From NCBI RefSeq assembly GCF_010731535.1, contig NZ_AP022581.1, positions 3,543,952-3,607,951 of the forward strand: DNA of 64,000 nucleotides, read 5' to 3'. Source of the DNA: Mycobacterium lacus. GTDB taxonomy: Bacteria > Actinomycetota > Actinomycetes > Mycobacteriales > Mycobacteriaceae. Under the pieces are notes generated by a model. That model saw only the letters and a list, made by a program, of their open reading frames with translations. It had not been told where the DNA came from and did no database searches. The position numbers and the translations under genes were made by a program. Of this stretch, positions 18,001 to 27,950 are shown piece after piece (positions within the stretch are counted from its first letter, which is position 1; each line of letters begins with the position of its first letter).

Positions 18001-18307
18001 GGCCGTTGTGGTCGGTCAGCGCGAGGGCACGCAAACCCAGCCGGGCAGCCTCTTCGACCAGTTCCTCCGGCGTGCTGGCTCCGTCGAGGAAGCTGTACGC
18101 GGAATGCGCATGCAGCTCGGCATACGCGACGGACGAGCGGACCGTCCGGGCCCGGTCTGGCGGCTGGTACGTCTCGCGCCGGCGAGACCACGGACCGTCA
18201 TCAGCGGGTTCAGCTGCAACCGGCGCACCGGCATGGCGCGGTTTTCCGTCGAGTACCCGCACCATTTCCGCCCAGCTCGGCGGCCCGTTGCTAAAGCCCA
18301 TGCCCAC
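15017..18307 (-). CDS. dnaE2: Error-prone DNA polymerase DnaE2
   Basis: 1096 aa from the GTG at 18307. A C-family polymerase: PHP domain from residue ~70 (AELHAHSAYSFLDGAS), palm with the catalytic aspartates in PDIDVDIES near residue 454, helix-hairpin-helix region, and a C-terminal OB domain (VLIAGAVTHRQRPSTAQG). DnaE2 performs mutagenic translesion synthesis with ImuA' and ImuB, whose genes lie 11 kb away. A LexA box begins 8 bases upstream of the start codon, so induction by DNA damage is expected. Same place and length as Mtb Rv3370c. Confidence 0.97.
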   Translation of the reverse strand: MGMGFSNGPPSWAEMVRVLDGKPRHAGAPVAAEPADDGPWSRRRETYQPPDRARTVRSSVAYAELHAHSAYSFLDGASTPEELVEEAARLGLRALALTDHNGLYGAVRFAEAAAELDVRTVFGAELSLGSQARTEQPDPPGPHLLVLARGPEGYRRLSRQLAAAHLAGGEKGKPRYDYDALTEAAGGHWHILTGCRKGHVRQALSDSGPDAAGRALADLVDRFGAGRVSIELTHHGQPLDDEHNAALAELAPRFGVGVVATTGAHFAHPSRSRLAMAMGAIRARQSLDSAAGWLAPLGGSHLRSGEEMARLFAWHPDAVTAAAELGEQCAFGLALIAPRLPPFAVPDGDTEDSWLRSLVMAGARDRYGAPDAAPRAYSQIEHELKVIAQLAFPGYFLVVHDITRFCRENNILCQGRGSAANSAVCYALGVTAVDPIANELLFERFLSPARDGPPDIDVDIESDQREKVIQYVYDKYGRDYAAQVANVITYRGRSAVRDMARALGFSQGQQDAWSKQIGHWNGLDAADIEDIPQQVIDLATQIRNLPRHMGIHSGGMVICDRPIADVCPVEWARMENRSVLQWDKDDCAAIGLVKFDLLGLGMLSALHYAMDLVAEHKGIEVDLARLDLSEPAVYEMLARADSVGVFQVESRAQMATLPRLRPRMFYDLVVEVALIRPGPIQGGSVHPYIRRRNGIDPVGYDHPSMEPALRKTLGVPLFQEQLMQLAVDCAGFSAAEADQLRRAMGSKRSTERMRRLRGRFYDGMRALHGADDEVIDRIYEKLEAFANFGFPESHALSFASLVFYSSWFKLHHPAAFCAALLRAQPMGFYSPQSLVADARRHGVVVRGPDVNASLAHASLENAGTEVRLGLGAVRYIGDDLAERLVEERKANGPFASLLDLTSRLQLSVPQAEALATAGALGCFGMSRREALWAAGAAATQRPDRLPGVGSSSHIPALPGMSELELAAADVWATGISPDSYPTQFLRADLDAMGVLPAGALLSVPDGDRVLIAGAVTHRQRPSTAQGVTFINLEDETGMVNVLCTPGVWARHRKLANTAPALLIRGRVQNASGAVTVVAERMGRVNLAVGSRSRDFR

Positions 18308-18314
18308 CAGTCTA

Positions 18315-18330
18315 TCGAAAGTTTGTTCGA
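18315..18330. promoter_or_regulatory. LexA (SOS) box upstream of dnaE2
   Basis: TCGAAAGTTTGTTCGA, a 15-of-16 match to the mycobacterial LexA consensus TCGAAC-N4-GTTCGA (one mismatch, A for C in the left half). It lies 8 bases upstream of the dnaE2 GTG, so LexA would block dnaE2 transcription directly. Confidence 0.9.
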
Positions 18331-18466
18331 TATCGAGGGCCCCGGCATGTTTTGCCGTTTAACATGTCGTTAACTGCAAAACACGTTCTTAACCTTGCGG
18401 GCCTACCGCTCCCAGCGGCTCGCGACGGATACTGGTACCACTTCAAAAACACGGCGGGGACCAGTC

Positions 18467-19819
18467 ATGCCACAGCTGATGACACTGGATCCGGGCTTCC
18501 TCAAAGCTCAGGACCCTGATCGGCACGCCAGCCTGGCGATCGGCGCGGTCGCCATCATCGGCGGCGCCGTGCCTGATTTCGGCCTGCTCAAAGCGCTTCT
18601 GGCAGAGCGGATTCAGGCGATTCCGCGGTGCACGCAGGTGCTGCGGGCGGGGTGGGTCAACGATCCCGGATTCGACCTCAACCATCATGTGCGACGGATG
18701 GCGCTGCCCTGGCCGGGCGACGACGCCGAGCTGTTCCGGGCGATCGCCTACGCCCTGGAGCGCCCCCTCGACCTGGACCTCCCGCTGTGGGAGTGCTGGG
18801 TCATCGAGGGCCTGAAAGACAATCGCTGGGCGATCCTGGTGAAGATCCACCACTACCTGACCGACGACATCTCGGCGGCCCAGCTCCTTACCAGGCTCTG
18901 TGACGATGTCGACACCGACACGTTCGCTAATGATGCTGCTACCAAACAGGTTTCGTCGTCAGACCACATGCGGAGCTGGGCCGATGTCCTGTGGCGCACG
19001 TCTGCAGCCGTCTACAACGTGGCCGCACGCGCTGCGGAAACCGCCGCCGCAGCGATACGTTCCACGTGCGTATCGTCGATCGGCCCCGCCACCACCATGC
19101 GGCGGTACGACGCGGTGCGGATTCCCCTCGCCGCGGTCGACAGCGTGTGCCGCAAGTTCGGTGTGACCACCAACGACGTTGCCCTCGCGGCCATCAGCGA
19201 GGGTTTCCGGACGGTGCTGCTGCAGCGCGGCGAGCAACCGCGCGCCGACTCGCTGCGCACCTTGGAGAAAACCGACAATCGTGTCTCGGCCATGCTGCCG
19301 TATCTTCCGGTCGAGCACGATGACCCGGTTCGGCGACTGCGGGCCGTGCACAACCGGTTGCACCAGACCACCCAGGACGGCCGTCGCCAAACCGGCAGCC
19401 TCTCGGACCTGACAACCAGCTACCGGCCGTTGATGTTGTGCGCCAAGGCCATTCAAACGCTCGCTCGGCTACCGCAACAGGGCATCGTGACGCTCGCGAC
19501 CAACGCACCCGGGCCACGGCACCGGTTACGGCTGATGGGCCAATGGATGGACCAGCTGCTGCCAATCCCGCCGACCGCGCACCGGCTCAGCACCGGGGTG
19601 GCGGTGCTCAGCTATGGCGAAGAGTTGGTATTCGGCATCACCGCCGACTATGACGCCGCACCCGACATGAAGCGGCTGGCCGCCGGCATCGAATCGGGGA
19701 TAGCGCGGCTGGCGGCGCTCAGCGAAGACTCCGTCCTACTGTTCACCAAAGACGGACGCAAGCGTTCATCCCGCGGACAACGGAGGCGGGCACCCCGATC
19801 CGCGCCGGGGCGGCACTGA
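18467..19819 (+). CDS. WS/DGAT-like acyltransferase (Rv3371-like)
   Basis: 450 aa from the ATG at 18467. Wax-ester synthase/diacylglycerol acyltransferase fold: LMTLDPGFL at the start, catalytic-site region KIHHYLTDDISAA near residue 130, and the second-domain motifs NDVALAAISEGFR and VTLATNAPGP. The consensus HHxxxDG reads HHYLTDD, so the His pair and first Asp are kept but the Gly is Asp. The family makes triacylglycerols or wax esters from acyl-CoA; activity of this member is uncertain. Place matches Mtb Rv3371. It is divergent from dnaE2. Confidence 0.85.
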   Translation: MPQLMTLDPGFLKAQDPDRHASLAIGAVAIIGGAVPDFGLLKALLAERIQAIPRCTQVLRAGWVNDPGFDLNHHVRRMALPWPGDDAELFRAIAYALERPLDLDLPLWECWVIEGLKDNRWAILVKIHHYLTDDISAAQLLTRLCDDVDTDTFANDAATKQVSSSDHMRSWADVLWRTSAAVYNVAARAAETAAAAIRSTCVSSIGPATTMRRYDAVRIPLAAVDSVCRKFGVTTNDVALAAISEGFRTVLLQRGEQPRADSLRTLEKTDNRVSAMLPYLPVEHDDPVRRLRAVHNRLHQTTQDGRRQTGSLSDLTTSYRPLMLCAKAIQTLARLPQQGIVTLATNAPGPRHRLRLMGQWMDQLLPIPPTAHRLSTGVAVLSYGEELVFGITADYDAAPDMKRLAAGIESGIARLAALSEDSVLLFTKDGRKRSSRGQRRRAPRSAPGRH

Positions 19820-19859
19820 CCCGCTCTCGTCGGCATCGACCACCGTGAGAAGGTGGGGC

Positions 19860-21035
19860 GTGCGCAAGTTGGGGCCGGTTATCATCGACCCGCGCCGCCA
19901 CGACGCCGTCCTGTTCGATGCCGCGTTGGAATCCACGGCGCTGATCGGGCAATTGCTGGAGGTCGGCGTCGGTACCGGCGTCTTTTCCGCGAGCGGTGGC
20001 GACCTGATCGAGGCGGCCAACCACCTGGCCGCGCGGCCGGGCCGGTGCGTCGTCGTCGCGGCCGACGCGGCCGGCGTCGCGGCCGGGCGTAAGGGTGGAT
20101 TCGCCCTGGTGATCGGTGTCGACCGGACGGGGCATCGCGATGCTTTGCGCGATCACGGCGCCGACACGGTGGTCACCGACCTGCGTGAGCTTGGCGTGCG
20201 GACCGGAGACCGGCGGATGTCCGAGCTCCCCGACGCCTCGCGGGCCCTCGGCCTGGCCGCCGGCCTCACCGCTCGGCGGCCGGCGGTGTTCTTCGACTTC
20301 GACGGCACCCTGTCCGACATCGTGGACGATCCCGACGCGGCCAGGCTCGTCACCGGCGCGTCCGAGGCGCTCGCGAAGCTGGCCGCGCAGTGTCCGGTCG
20401 CGGTGCTGTCCGGCCGCGACCTCGCGGATGTGGCCCAGCGGGTCGGGCTGCCCGGCATCTGGTACGCCGGCAGCCATGGCTTCGAGCTGACCGCGCCCGA
20501 CGGCACCCACCACCAAAACGACGCCGCCGCGGCGGCCATACCGATCCTGGCGCAGGCCGCCGCGCAGCTACACGATCAACTCGCGTCCATTCCCGGTGTT
20601 GTGGTGGAGCGCAAGCGGTTTGGTGTCGCCGTGCACTATCGCAACGCCGCGCGCGACCGCGTTACCGAGGTCGCGGCTGCGGTGCGCGCGGCGGGCCGGC
20701 GTGCTGCGCTTCGGGTGACGACGGGCCGCGAAGTCGTCGAGCTGCGTCCCGATATCGACTGGGATAAGGGCAAAACGCTGCGCTGGGTGATCGAAAACCT
20801 GCATGCGGCCGGCTCCGCGGCGCTGCTCCCGATCTATCTCGGCGACGACATCACCGACGAGGACGCGTTCGACGCCGTCCGCCACGGTGACGTTCAGGGT
20901 GTTCCGATCGTGGTGCGGCACAACGAGGACGGTGACCGCGCCACCGCCGCACTGTTCGCGCTGGACAATCCCGCCCGGGTCAGCGAGTTCACCCTTCGGC
21001 TGGCGCGCCAGCTGAGTGACGCTCGCGTGAATTAG
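19860..21035 (+). CDS. otsB2: Trehalose-6-phosphate phosphatase OtsB2
   Basis: 391 aa from the GTG at 19860, equal to the recalled Mtb OtsB2 length. It dephosphorylates trehalose-6-phosphate, the last step of the OtsA-OtsB route to trehalose. An N-terminal ~130-residue extension domain (TGVFSASGGDLIEAANHL) precedes the HAD phosphatase: motif I VFFDFDGTLSD near residue 142, motif II VLSGRD, and motif III/IV LGDDITDEDAFD near residue 325. The cap holds YAGSHGFEL, typical of T6P phosphatases. It follows the acyltransferase by 40 bases. Confidence 0.95.
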   Translation: MRKLGPVIIDPRRHDAVLFDAALESTALIGQLLEVGVGTGVFSASGGDLIEAANHLAARPGRCVVVAADAAGVAAGRKGGFALVIGVDRTGHRDALRDHGADTVVTDLRELGVRTGDRRMSELPDASRALGLAAGLTARRPAVFFDFDGTLSDIVDDPDAARLVTGASEALAKLAAQCPVAVLSGRDLADVAQRVGLPGIWYAGSHGFELTAPDGTHHQNDAAAAAIPILAQAAAQLHDQLASIPGVVVERKRFGVAVHYRNAARDRVTEVAAAVRAAGRRAALRVTTGREVVELRPDIDWDKGKTLRWVIENLHAAGSAALLPIYLGDDITDEDAFDAVRHGDVQGVPIVVRHNEDGDRATAALFALDNPARVSEFTLRLARQLSDARVN

Positions 21036-21110
21036 CCGCCCAAACTCGCCGAAATCCCGGGCGCCCGGCCCGGCGGGGAGATACGTCCTCCGGTCGATAG
21101 GAGTAGGGCC

Positions 21111-23439
<2,329 letters not shown>

Positions 23440-23444
<5 letters not shown>

Positions 23445-23501
23445 GCAGACGCAAAAGGGCCCGGAAACCGCGGTTTCCGGGCCCTTTTGCGTCTGCTCAC
23501 C
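23440..23501. terminator. Perfect 62-base palindrome at the PE_PGRS stop (copy 2)
   Basis: Two 31-base arms are exact reverse complements with no spacer. The arms begin GGTGAGCAGACGCAAAAGG, and the PE_PGRS stop codon lies inside the left arm. Same stem core as copies 1 and 3. It separates the PE_PGRS gene from vapBC, both on the plus strand. Confidence 0.8.
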
Positions 23502-23534
23502 GCCGGCCGCGGGAGCCGCGGAAGGCCCCTCCAA

Positions 23535-23552
23535 TGTGCTACAGTTAGCACA
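23535..23552. promoter_or_regulatory. Palindromic operator overlapping the vapB start
   Basis: TGTGCTACAGTTAGCACA: arms TGTGCTA and TAGCACA are perfect complements around CAGT. The final A is the first base of the vapB ATG. Antitoxin-toxin complexes usually repress their own operon through such a palindrome, so this is a likely VapB binding site. There is little room for a leader, so transcription may start close to the ATG. Confidence 0.65.
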
Positions 23553-23827
23553 TGCCTTCGGTGGGTGTGCGTGAGCTGCGGCAGCGCGCCAGCGAACTGC
23601 TTCGCCGCGTCGAGGCTGGCGAGACGATCGAGATCACCGACCGCGGTCGGCCCGTCGCCCTGCTCTCGCCGTTGCCGGAGGGCGGTCCCTACCAGCGGAT
23701 GCTGGCAAGCGGCGAGATCGAACGTGCGACGCTCGATCTCGATGATCTGCCCGAACCGCTTGACCTCGAAGCGGGCGTCGAGCTGCCGTCGGTGACGCTC
23801 GCGCGCCTGCGCGAGCACGAGCGTTGA
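23552..23827 (+). CDS. vapB: VapB-type antitoxin (Phd/YefM fold)
   Basis: 91 aa from the ATG at 23552. The N-terminus reads VGVRELRQRASELLRRVEAGE and then TIEITDRGRPVALL, the classic Phd/YefM DNA-binding dimer domain. The acidic C-terminal part (LDLDDLPEPLDLEAGVELPS) should wrap the toxin. The stop TGA overlaps the toxin ATG by one base (TGATG). Resembles the VapB46 type; exact orthology to an Mtb pair is not certain, and the pair is on the plus strand here, unlike the recalled Mtb orientation. Confidence 0.9.
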   Translation: MPSVGVRELRQRASELLRRVEAGETIEITDRGRPVALLSPLPEGGPYQRMLASGEIERATLDLDDLPEPLDLEAGVELPSVTLARLREHER

Positions 23828-24219
23828 TGGCGGCCATCTACCTCGACTCGTCGGCCATCGTCAAGCTTGCGGTTCGTGAGCCGGAGTCGGACGCGCTGCG
23901 TCGCTACCTGCGCACCCGCCGTCCGCGGGTGTCGAGTGCCCTGGCGCGCACGGAGGTCATGCGGGCTTTGCTCCACCAGGGCGAACCAGCCCGCAAGGCC
24001 GGACGCCGGGTGCTGGCCAACCTAGACCTGCTTCGCGTCGACAACCGGGTGCTCGATCTCGCTGGTGGACTGCTGCCATTCGAACTACGCACGCTCGACG
24101 CAATTCACCTTGCGACGGCCCAGCGGCTCGGCGTCGACCTGGGCCGGTTGTGCACCTACGACGAGCGGATGCGCGACGCCGCCGAGGCGCTCGGCCTGGT
24201 CGTGATTGCCCCTTGTTGA
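23827..24219 (+). CDS. vapC: VapC-type PIN-domain ribonuclease toxin
   Basis: 130 aa from the ATG at 23827, which overlaps the antitoxin stop. PIN fold with its acidic site visible: IYLDSSAIVKL (first Asp), RTEVMRALL (Glu), TLDAIHLATA (Asp) and CTYDERM (Asp). VapC toxins cleave specific RNAs, often tRNA or 23S rRNA, when freed from VapB. All four expected acidic residues are present, so it should be active. A long palindrome follows three bases after the stop. Confidence 0.92.
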   Translation: MAAIYLDSSAIVKLAVREPESDALRRYLRTRRPRVSSALARTEVMRALLHQGEPARKAGRRVLANLDLLRVDNRVLDLAGGLLPFELRTLDAIHLATAQRLGVDLGRLCTYDERMRDAAEALGLVVIAPC

Positions 24220-24222
24220 CGA

Positions 24223-24286
24223 CGGCGAGCAGACGCAAAAGCCCCCATTTCGGGCCCGAAATGGGGGCTTTTGCGTCTGCTCGCCG
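24223..24286. terminator. Perfect 64-base palindrome between vapC and htdY (copy 3)
   Basis: Two exact 32-base arms with stem CGGCGAGCAGACGCAAAAGC and no spacer. It lies between convergent genes (vapC stop 24219, htdY stop 24290) and fits a terminator acting in both directions. Confidence 0.85.
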
Positions 24287-24289
24287 GAG

Positions 24290-25153
24290 CTAAGCCTGCA
24301 CGTACTCCACCGCGCCGTCGTCGAGAACCACCCGAGCGTCGGCCCCGGCGACCTCGGTGCGAAACACCGCCCGTCCCGGTTCGGTCCGCCAGATCAGCGT
24401 GCTCAGCGCCTCGCCGGGAAACACCGGCTTGGTGAACCGCGCCGCGATCGAGGTGATGTTGGCGGCCACGCCGCCGCCAAGCTCGGCCACCAAGGCGCGG
24501 CCCGTAACGCCGTAGCTGCACAGGCCGTGCAGGATCGGCTTGGGGAAACCGGCCATCTCCTTAGCGAACCAGGGGTCGCTGTGCAGCGGGTTGCGGTCAC
24601 CGGACAGCCGGTAGATCAGCGCTTGATCCTCGCGGGTGGGCAGGTCGACTCGGGCGTCCGGCTCGCGGTCCGGGATCTCGGGCGCGGTCGGCCGCTGGCC
24701 CGGCACTCCCCCGAACCCGCCGGCTCCCCGGATGACCAGCGTGGTGAACGTCTCGGCAACCAGCGACCCCGATTCCGGGTCACTGCCGCGCCCGCGCAGC
24801 ATGATGATCGCATTCTTGCCCTCGCCCTTGTCCTGGATGTCGGCGACCTCCGTGACCACCGACAGCCTCCCCGCCGCCGGCAGCGGCGCATGCAGCCTTA
24901 TGCCCTGCGAACCGTGCAGGAGCATCGCCCAGTTGAACGTGCCGACCTTGGCCGCCGCCCCGAACGCCGGGCAGCAAATCACCGCGTAGGTCGGCAGCAC
25001 CTGCTGGGTGATGCCGTGGCTGTTCTCGGTGGTGAAGGACAAGTCCTCGATGCCGGCACCGACACCGAGCGCGTAGAGCAGGGTGTCCCGGTCGGTCCAC
25101 TCGAACAACCTCGGCTCGGTCACCGCGCCGATGGCGCTCGGGTCAATCGCCAT
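24290..25153 (-). CDS. htdY: (R)-specific enoyl/3-hydroxyacyl-CoA dehydratase HtdY (MaoC double hot-dog)
   Basis: 287 aa from the ATG at 25151-25153, with GAGGAG upstream. The C-terminal hot-dog carries the hydratase-2 motif SGDRNPLHSDPWFAKEMAGF followed by KPILHGLCSYG around residues 185-215, including the catalytic Asp and His. The N-terminal half is the second, degenerate hot-dog. It hydrates trans-2-enoyl-CoA to (R)-3-hydroxyacyl-CoA, or the reverse, in fatty-acid or sterol side-chain metabolism. Same place as Mtb Rv3389c. Divergent from lpqD. Confidence 0.93.
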   Translation of the reverse strand: MAIDPSAIGAVTEPRLFEWTDRDTLLYALGVGAGIEDLSFTTENSHGITQQVLPTYAVICCPAFGAAAKVGTFNWAMLLHGSQGIRLHAPLPAAGRLSVVTEVADIQDKGEGKNAIIMLRGRGSDPESGSLVAETFTTLVIRGAGGFGGVPGQRPTAPEIPDREPDARVDLPTREDQALIYRLSGDRNPLHSDPWFAKEMAGFPKPILHGLCSYGVTGRALVAELGGGVAANITSIAARFTKPVFPGEALSTLIWRTEPGRAVFRTEVAGADARVVLDDGAVEYVQA

Positions 25154-25249
25154 GCGAGTCTCCTCTCGATCAAGAAAATTCACGCCTTTTCTGCACCCAA
25201 CCATCGCAAACCCTTCCCACCGGCGGTGTCGGCAGGGCAGGCTATCGCC

Positions 25250-25954
25250 ATGGCAAAGCGCACCATGATCTGGAAGGCCTCCAAAGTGTTAGCCGTGCTC
25301 GCCGCGACGCTGATCGTCGGCGCCTGCGCAGGGACGGCGCAGGCGCGCAGCATCACCTTGACCTTCATCCGCAACGCCCAGACGCAGGCCAACGCCGACG
25401 GGGTCATCGACACCGACGTGCCCGGCCCCGGCCTCACCGCCGAGGGCAAAGAGCAGGCCCAACGGGTTGTGCACTCCCACAATGACTTCGACAGCATCTA
25501 CGCGTCGACCATGGCGGCGGACCAGCAGACCGCCGGGCCGTTGGCCAGCCAACTCGGCAAGCGCGTCGAGATCGTGCCCGGCCTGCAGTCGATCAACGCC
25601 GGCTGGTACAACGGCAGGCCCGAGACGTGGGCCAACTCGACGTACCTGCTGGCGCCGGTGAACTGGATCAACGGCGATGTCGGCAACAGCATCCCGGGCT
25701 CGATCAGCGGCCGCGATTTCAATTCCCAGTTCACCGCGGCCGTCCGCAAGATCTACGACAGCGGCCACAACAAGCCGGTCGTGTTCTCCCAGGGGGAGGC
25801 GATCATGGTGTGGACGCTGATGAACGTCAAGAATCCGAAGACCGGGCTGCTGGCCAGCCATCCACTGCCCAACATCGGCCGCGTGGTGATCACCGGCGAC
25901 CCGGTGAACGGCTGGACGCTGGTGAATTGGGACGGCGTCCGCAACCTCACCTGA
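25250..25954 (+). CDS. lpqD: Lipoprotein LpqD, histidine-phosphatase fold without the catalytic His
   Basis: 234 aa from the ATG at 25250. The signal peptide ends in a lipobox (LIVGACAG), so the mature protein should be anchored at Cys ~26. The rest follows the phosphoglycerate-mutase-like fold (LTAEGKEQAQRV, IYASTMAADQQTAGPLA, VVFSQGEAIMVWTLM). The RHG signature reads FIRNAQTQAN: the nucleophilic His is Asn and the Gly is Ala. The second catalytic His is also not evident. As recalled for Mtb Rv3390, this looks like a non-catalytic envelope protein. Function unknown. Confidence 0.88.
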   Translation: MAKRTMIWKASKVLAVLAATLIVGACAGTAQARSITLTFIRNAQTQANADGVIDTDVPGPGLTAEGKEQAQRVVHSHNDFDSIYASTMAADQQTAGPLASQLGKRVEIVPGLQSINAGWYNGRPETWANSTYLLAPVNWINGDVGNSIPGSISGRDFNSQFTAAVRKIYDSGHNKPVVFSQGEAIMVWTLMNVKNPKTGLLASHPLPNIGRVVITGDPVNGWTLVNWDGVRNLT

Positions 25955-26006
25955 GCGCTGAGCCCGAGGTTGACGCGTGCGGCCATGAGCCGCCACGATG
26001 GGCTGC

Positions 26007-27950
26007 ATGCGGTATCTCGTTACCGGCGGTACCGGGTTTATCGGGCGCCGCGTCGTCTGCCGTCTGCTCGACAGCCGGCCCGACGCGCAGGTGTGGGTCC
26101 TGGTTCGCCGGCGGTCGCTGGGCCGGTTCGAACGCCTCGCCAGCCAGTGGGGTGACCGAGTAAGGCCGCTGGTCGGCGAGCTGCCGCAGCTCGAATTGAC
26201 CGAGCAAACCATCGCCGGGCTGGGCGATATCGACCATCTGGTGCACTGCGCGGCGGTCACTGTCGAGGGCACCCGCGCCGTCGTCGAGCTGGCGCTGGGG
26301 CTGGACGCCACGCTGCACCACGTGTCGTCGATCGCGGTGGCGGGCGATTTCGCCGGCGAGTACACCGAGGCCGACTTCGACGTCGGCCAGCGACTGCCGA
26401 CTCCCTATCACCGGGCGATATTCGACGCCGAGTCGCTGGTGCGCGCCACGCCCGGGCTGCGCTACCGCATCTACCGCCCGGCCGTGGTGGTCGGCGATTC
26501 CCGCACCGGCGAGATGGACAAGGCCGACGGGCCGTACTACTTCTTTCCGGTACTGGCGAAGCTGGCGGTACTGCCGTCGTTCACCCCGATCCTGCTGCCC
26601 GACGCCGGACGCACCAACGTCGTCCCGGTCGACTACGTGGCCGACGCGCTCGTGGCACTCATGCACGCCGAGGGCGCCGATGGCCGGGCTTTCCACTCGA
26701 CGGCGCCGAAAACCATTGGGCTGCACGGCATCTACCGCGGTGTCGCCGATGCGGCCGGGCTGCCGCCGCTGCGCGGGTCGCTGCCCGGCTCGACGGCCAC
26801 CCCGCTGCTGAAGGCGCGCGGGCGGGCCAAGGCGCTGCGTGACATGGCGGCCACCCAGCTGGGGATTCCACCAGAGATTTTCGACGCGATCGACCTGGCG
26901 CCCACATTCGCTTCGGACGAGACCCGGAAGGCGTTGCGCGGCACCGGAATACAGGTACCCGAATTCGCCACCTACGCACCGCGGCTCTGGCGATACTGGG
27001 CCGAGCATCTCGATCCGGATCGCGCCCGTCGCAACGATCCCCTGGTGGGCCGGCACGTCATCATCACCGGTGCGTCCAGCGGCATCGGCCGGGCGTCGGC
27101 CATCGCGGTCGCGGAGCGAGGTGCGACGGTGTTCGCGTTGGCCCGCAACGGCGACGCGCTCGACAAGCTAGTGGCCGAGATCCGCGCCAACGGGGGCCAG
27201 GCCTACGCCTTCACCTGCGACGTCACCGATTCGGCGTCGGTGGAGCACACCGTCAAGGACATCCTCGGCCGGTTCGACCATGTCGACTACCTGGTGAACA
27301 ACGCCGGCCGGTCGATCCGCCGCTCGGTGGTCAACTCGACCGACCGGCTGCACGACTACGAACGGGTGATGGCGGTCAACTACTTCGGCGCGGTGCGGAT
27401 GGTGTTGGCGCTGCTGCCGCACTGGCGTGAGCGCCGGTTCGGGCACGTCGTCAACGTTTCCAGTGCCGGCGTGCAGGCCCGCAATCCCAAGTACAGCTCG
27501 TATCTGCCCAGCAAGGCGGCGCTGGACGCCTTCGCCGACGTGGTTGCCTCCGAGACGCTGTCCGATCACATCACGTTCACCAACATCCATATGCCACTGG
27601 TGGCCACGCCCATGATCGTGCCGTCCCGGCGACTCAACCCGGTGCCGGCGATCAGCGCCGAGCGCGCGGCGGCGATGGTGGTGCGCGGGCTGGTCGAGAA
27701 GCCCGCCCGCATCGATACCCCACTGGGCACCCTCGCGGAGGCCGGCAACTACTTCGCGCCGAGGCTGTCGCGGCGAATCCTGCATCAGCTCTATCTGGGC
27801 TACCCCGATTCGGCTGCGGCGCGCGGGGTTTCGCCCGCCCCCGACCTGGGCCGCCCGCCCGTGCGTCGTCGGCCCAAGCGCCCGGCCCGGGTGGGACTCC
27901 CGCGACCGGTCAGACGCTTGGGCCGGCTGGTGCCCGGCGTGCATTGGTGA
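26007..27950 (+). CDS. acrA1: Two-domain fatty acyl-CoA reductase AcrA1 with a damaged N-terminal domain
   Basis: 647 aa from the ATG at 26007 (another at 25998). The N-terminal extended-SDR domain starts YLVTGGTGFIGRRVV; the C-terminal classical SDR starts HVIITGASSGIGRAS near residue 345 and keeps its Ser (NVSSAGVQ) and SYLPSKAA (YxxxK). In the N-terminal domain the segment between HCAA and VEGTR is only two residues, where the family has about 15-20. The expected YxxxK reads PYHRAIFDAE, with Ile in place of Lys. Reduction by the first domain is therefore doubtful. Orthologue of Mtb Rv3391. Confidence 0.88.
   Translation: MRYLVTGGTGFIGRRVVCRLLDSRPDAQVWVLVRRRSLGRFERLASQWGDRVRPLVGELPQLELTEQTIAGLGDIDHLVHCAAVTVEGTRAVVELALGLDATLHHVSSIAVAGDFAGEYTEADFDVGQRLPTPYHRAIFDAESLVRATPGLRYRIYRPAVVVGDSRTGEMDKADGPYYFFPVLAKLAVLPSFTPILLPDAGRTNVVPVDYVADALVALMHAEGADGRAFHSTAPKTIGLHGIYRGVADAAGLPPLRGSLPGSTATPLLKARGRAKALRDMAATQLGIPPEIFDAIDLAPTFASDETRKALRGTGIQVPEFATYAPRLWRYWAEHLDPDRARRNDPLVGRHVIITGASSGIGRASAIAVAERGATVFALARNGDALDKLVAEIRANGGQAYAFTCDVTDSASVEHTVKDILGRFDHVDYLVNNAGRSIRRSVVNSTDRLHDYERVMAVNYFGAVRMVLALLPHWRERRFGHVVNVSSAGVQARNPKYSSYLPSKAALDAFADVVASETLSDHITFTNIHMPLVATPMIVPSRRLNPVPAISAERAAAMVVRGLVEKPARIDTPLGTLAEAGNYFAPRLSRRILHQLYLGYPDSAAARGVSPAPDLGRPPVRRRPKRPARVGLPRPVRRLGRLVPGVHW

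Noticed and set aside
24206..25249. Long plus-strand extension upstream of lpqD.
   Set aside because: Antisense to htdY. The lipobox signal peptide begins at 25250, fixing the start.
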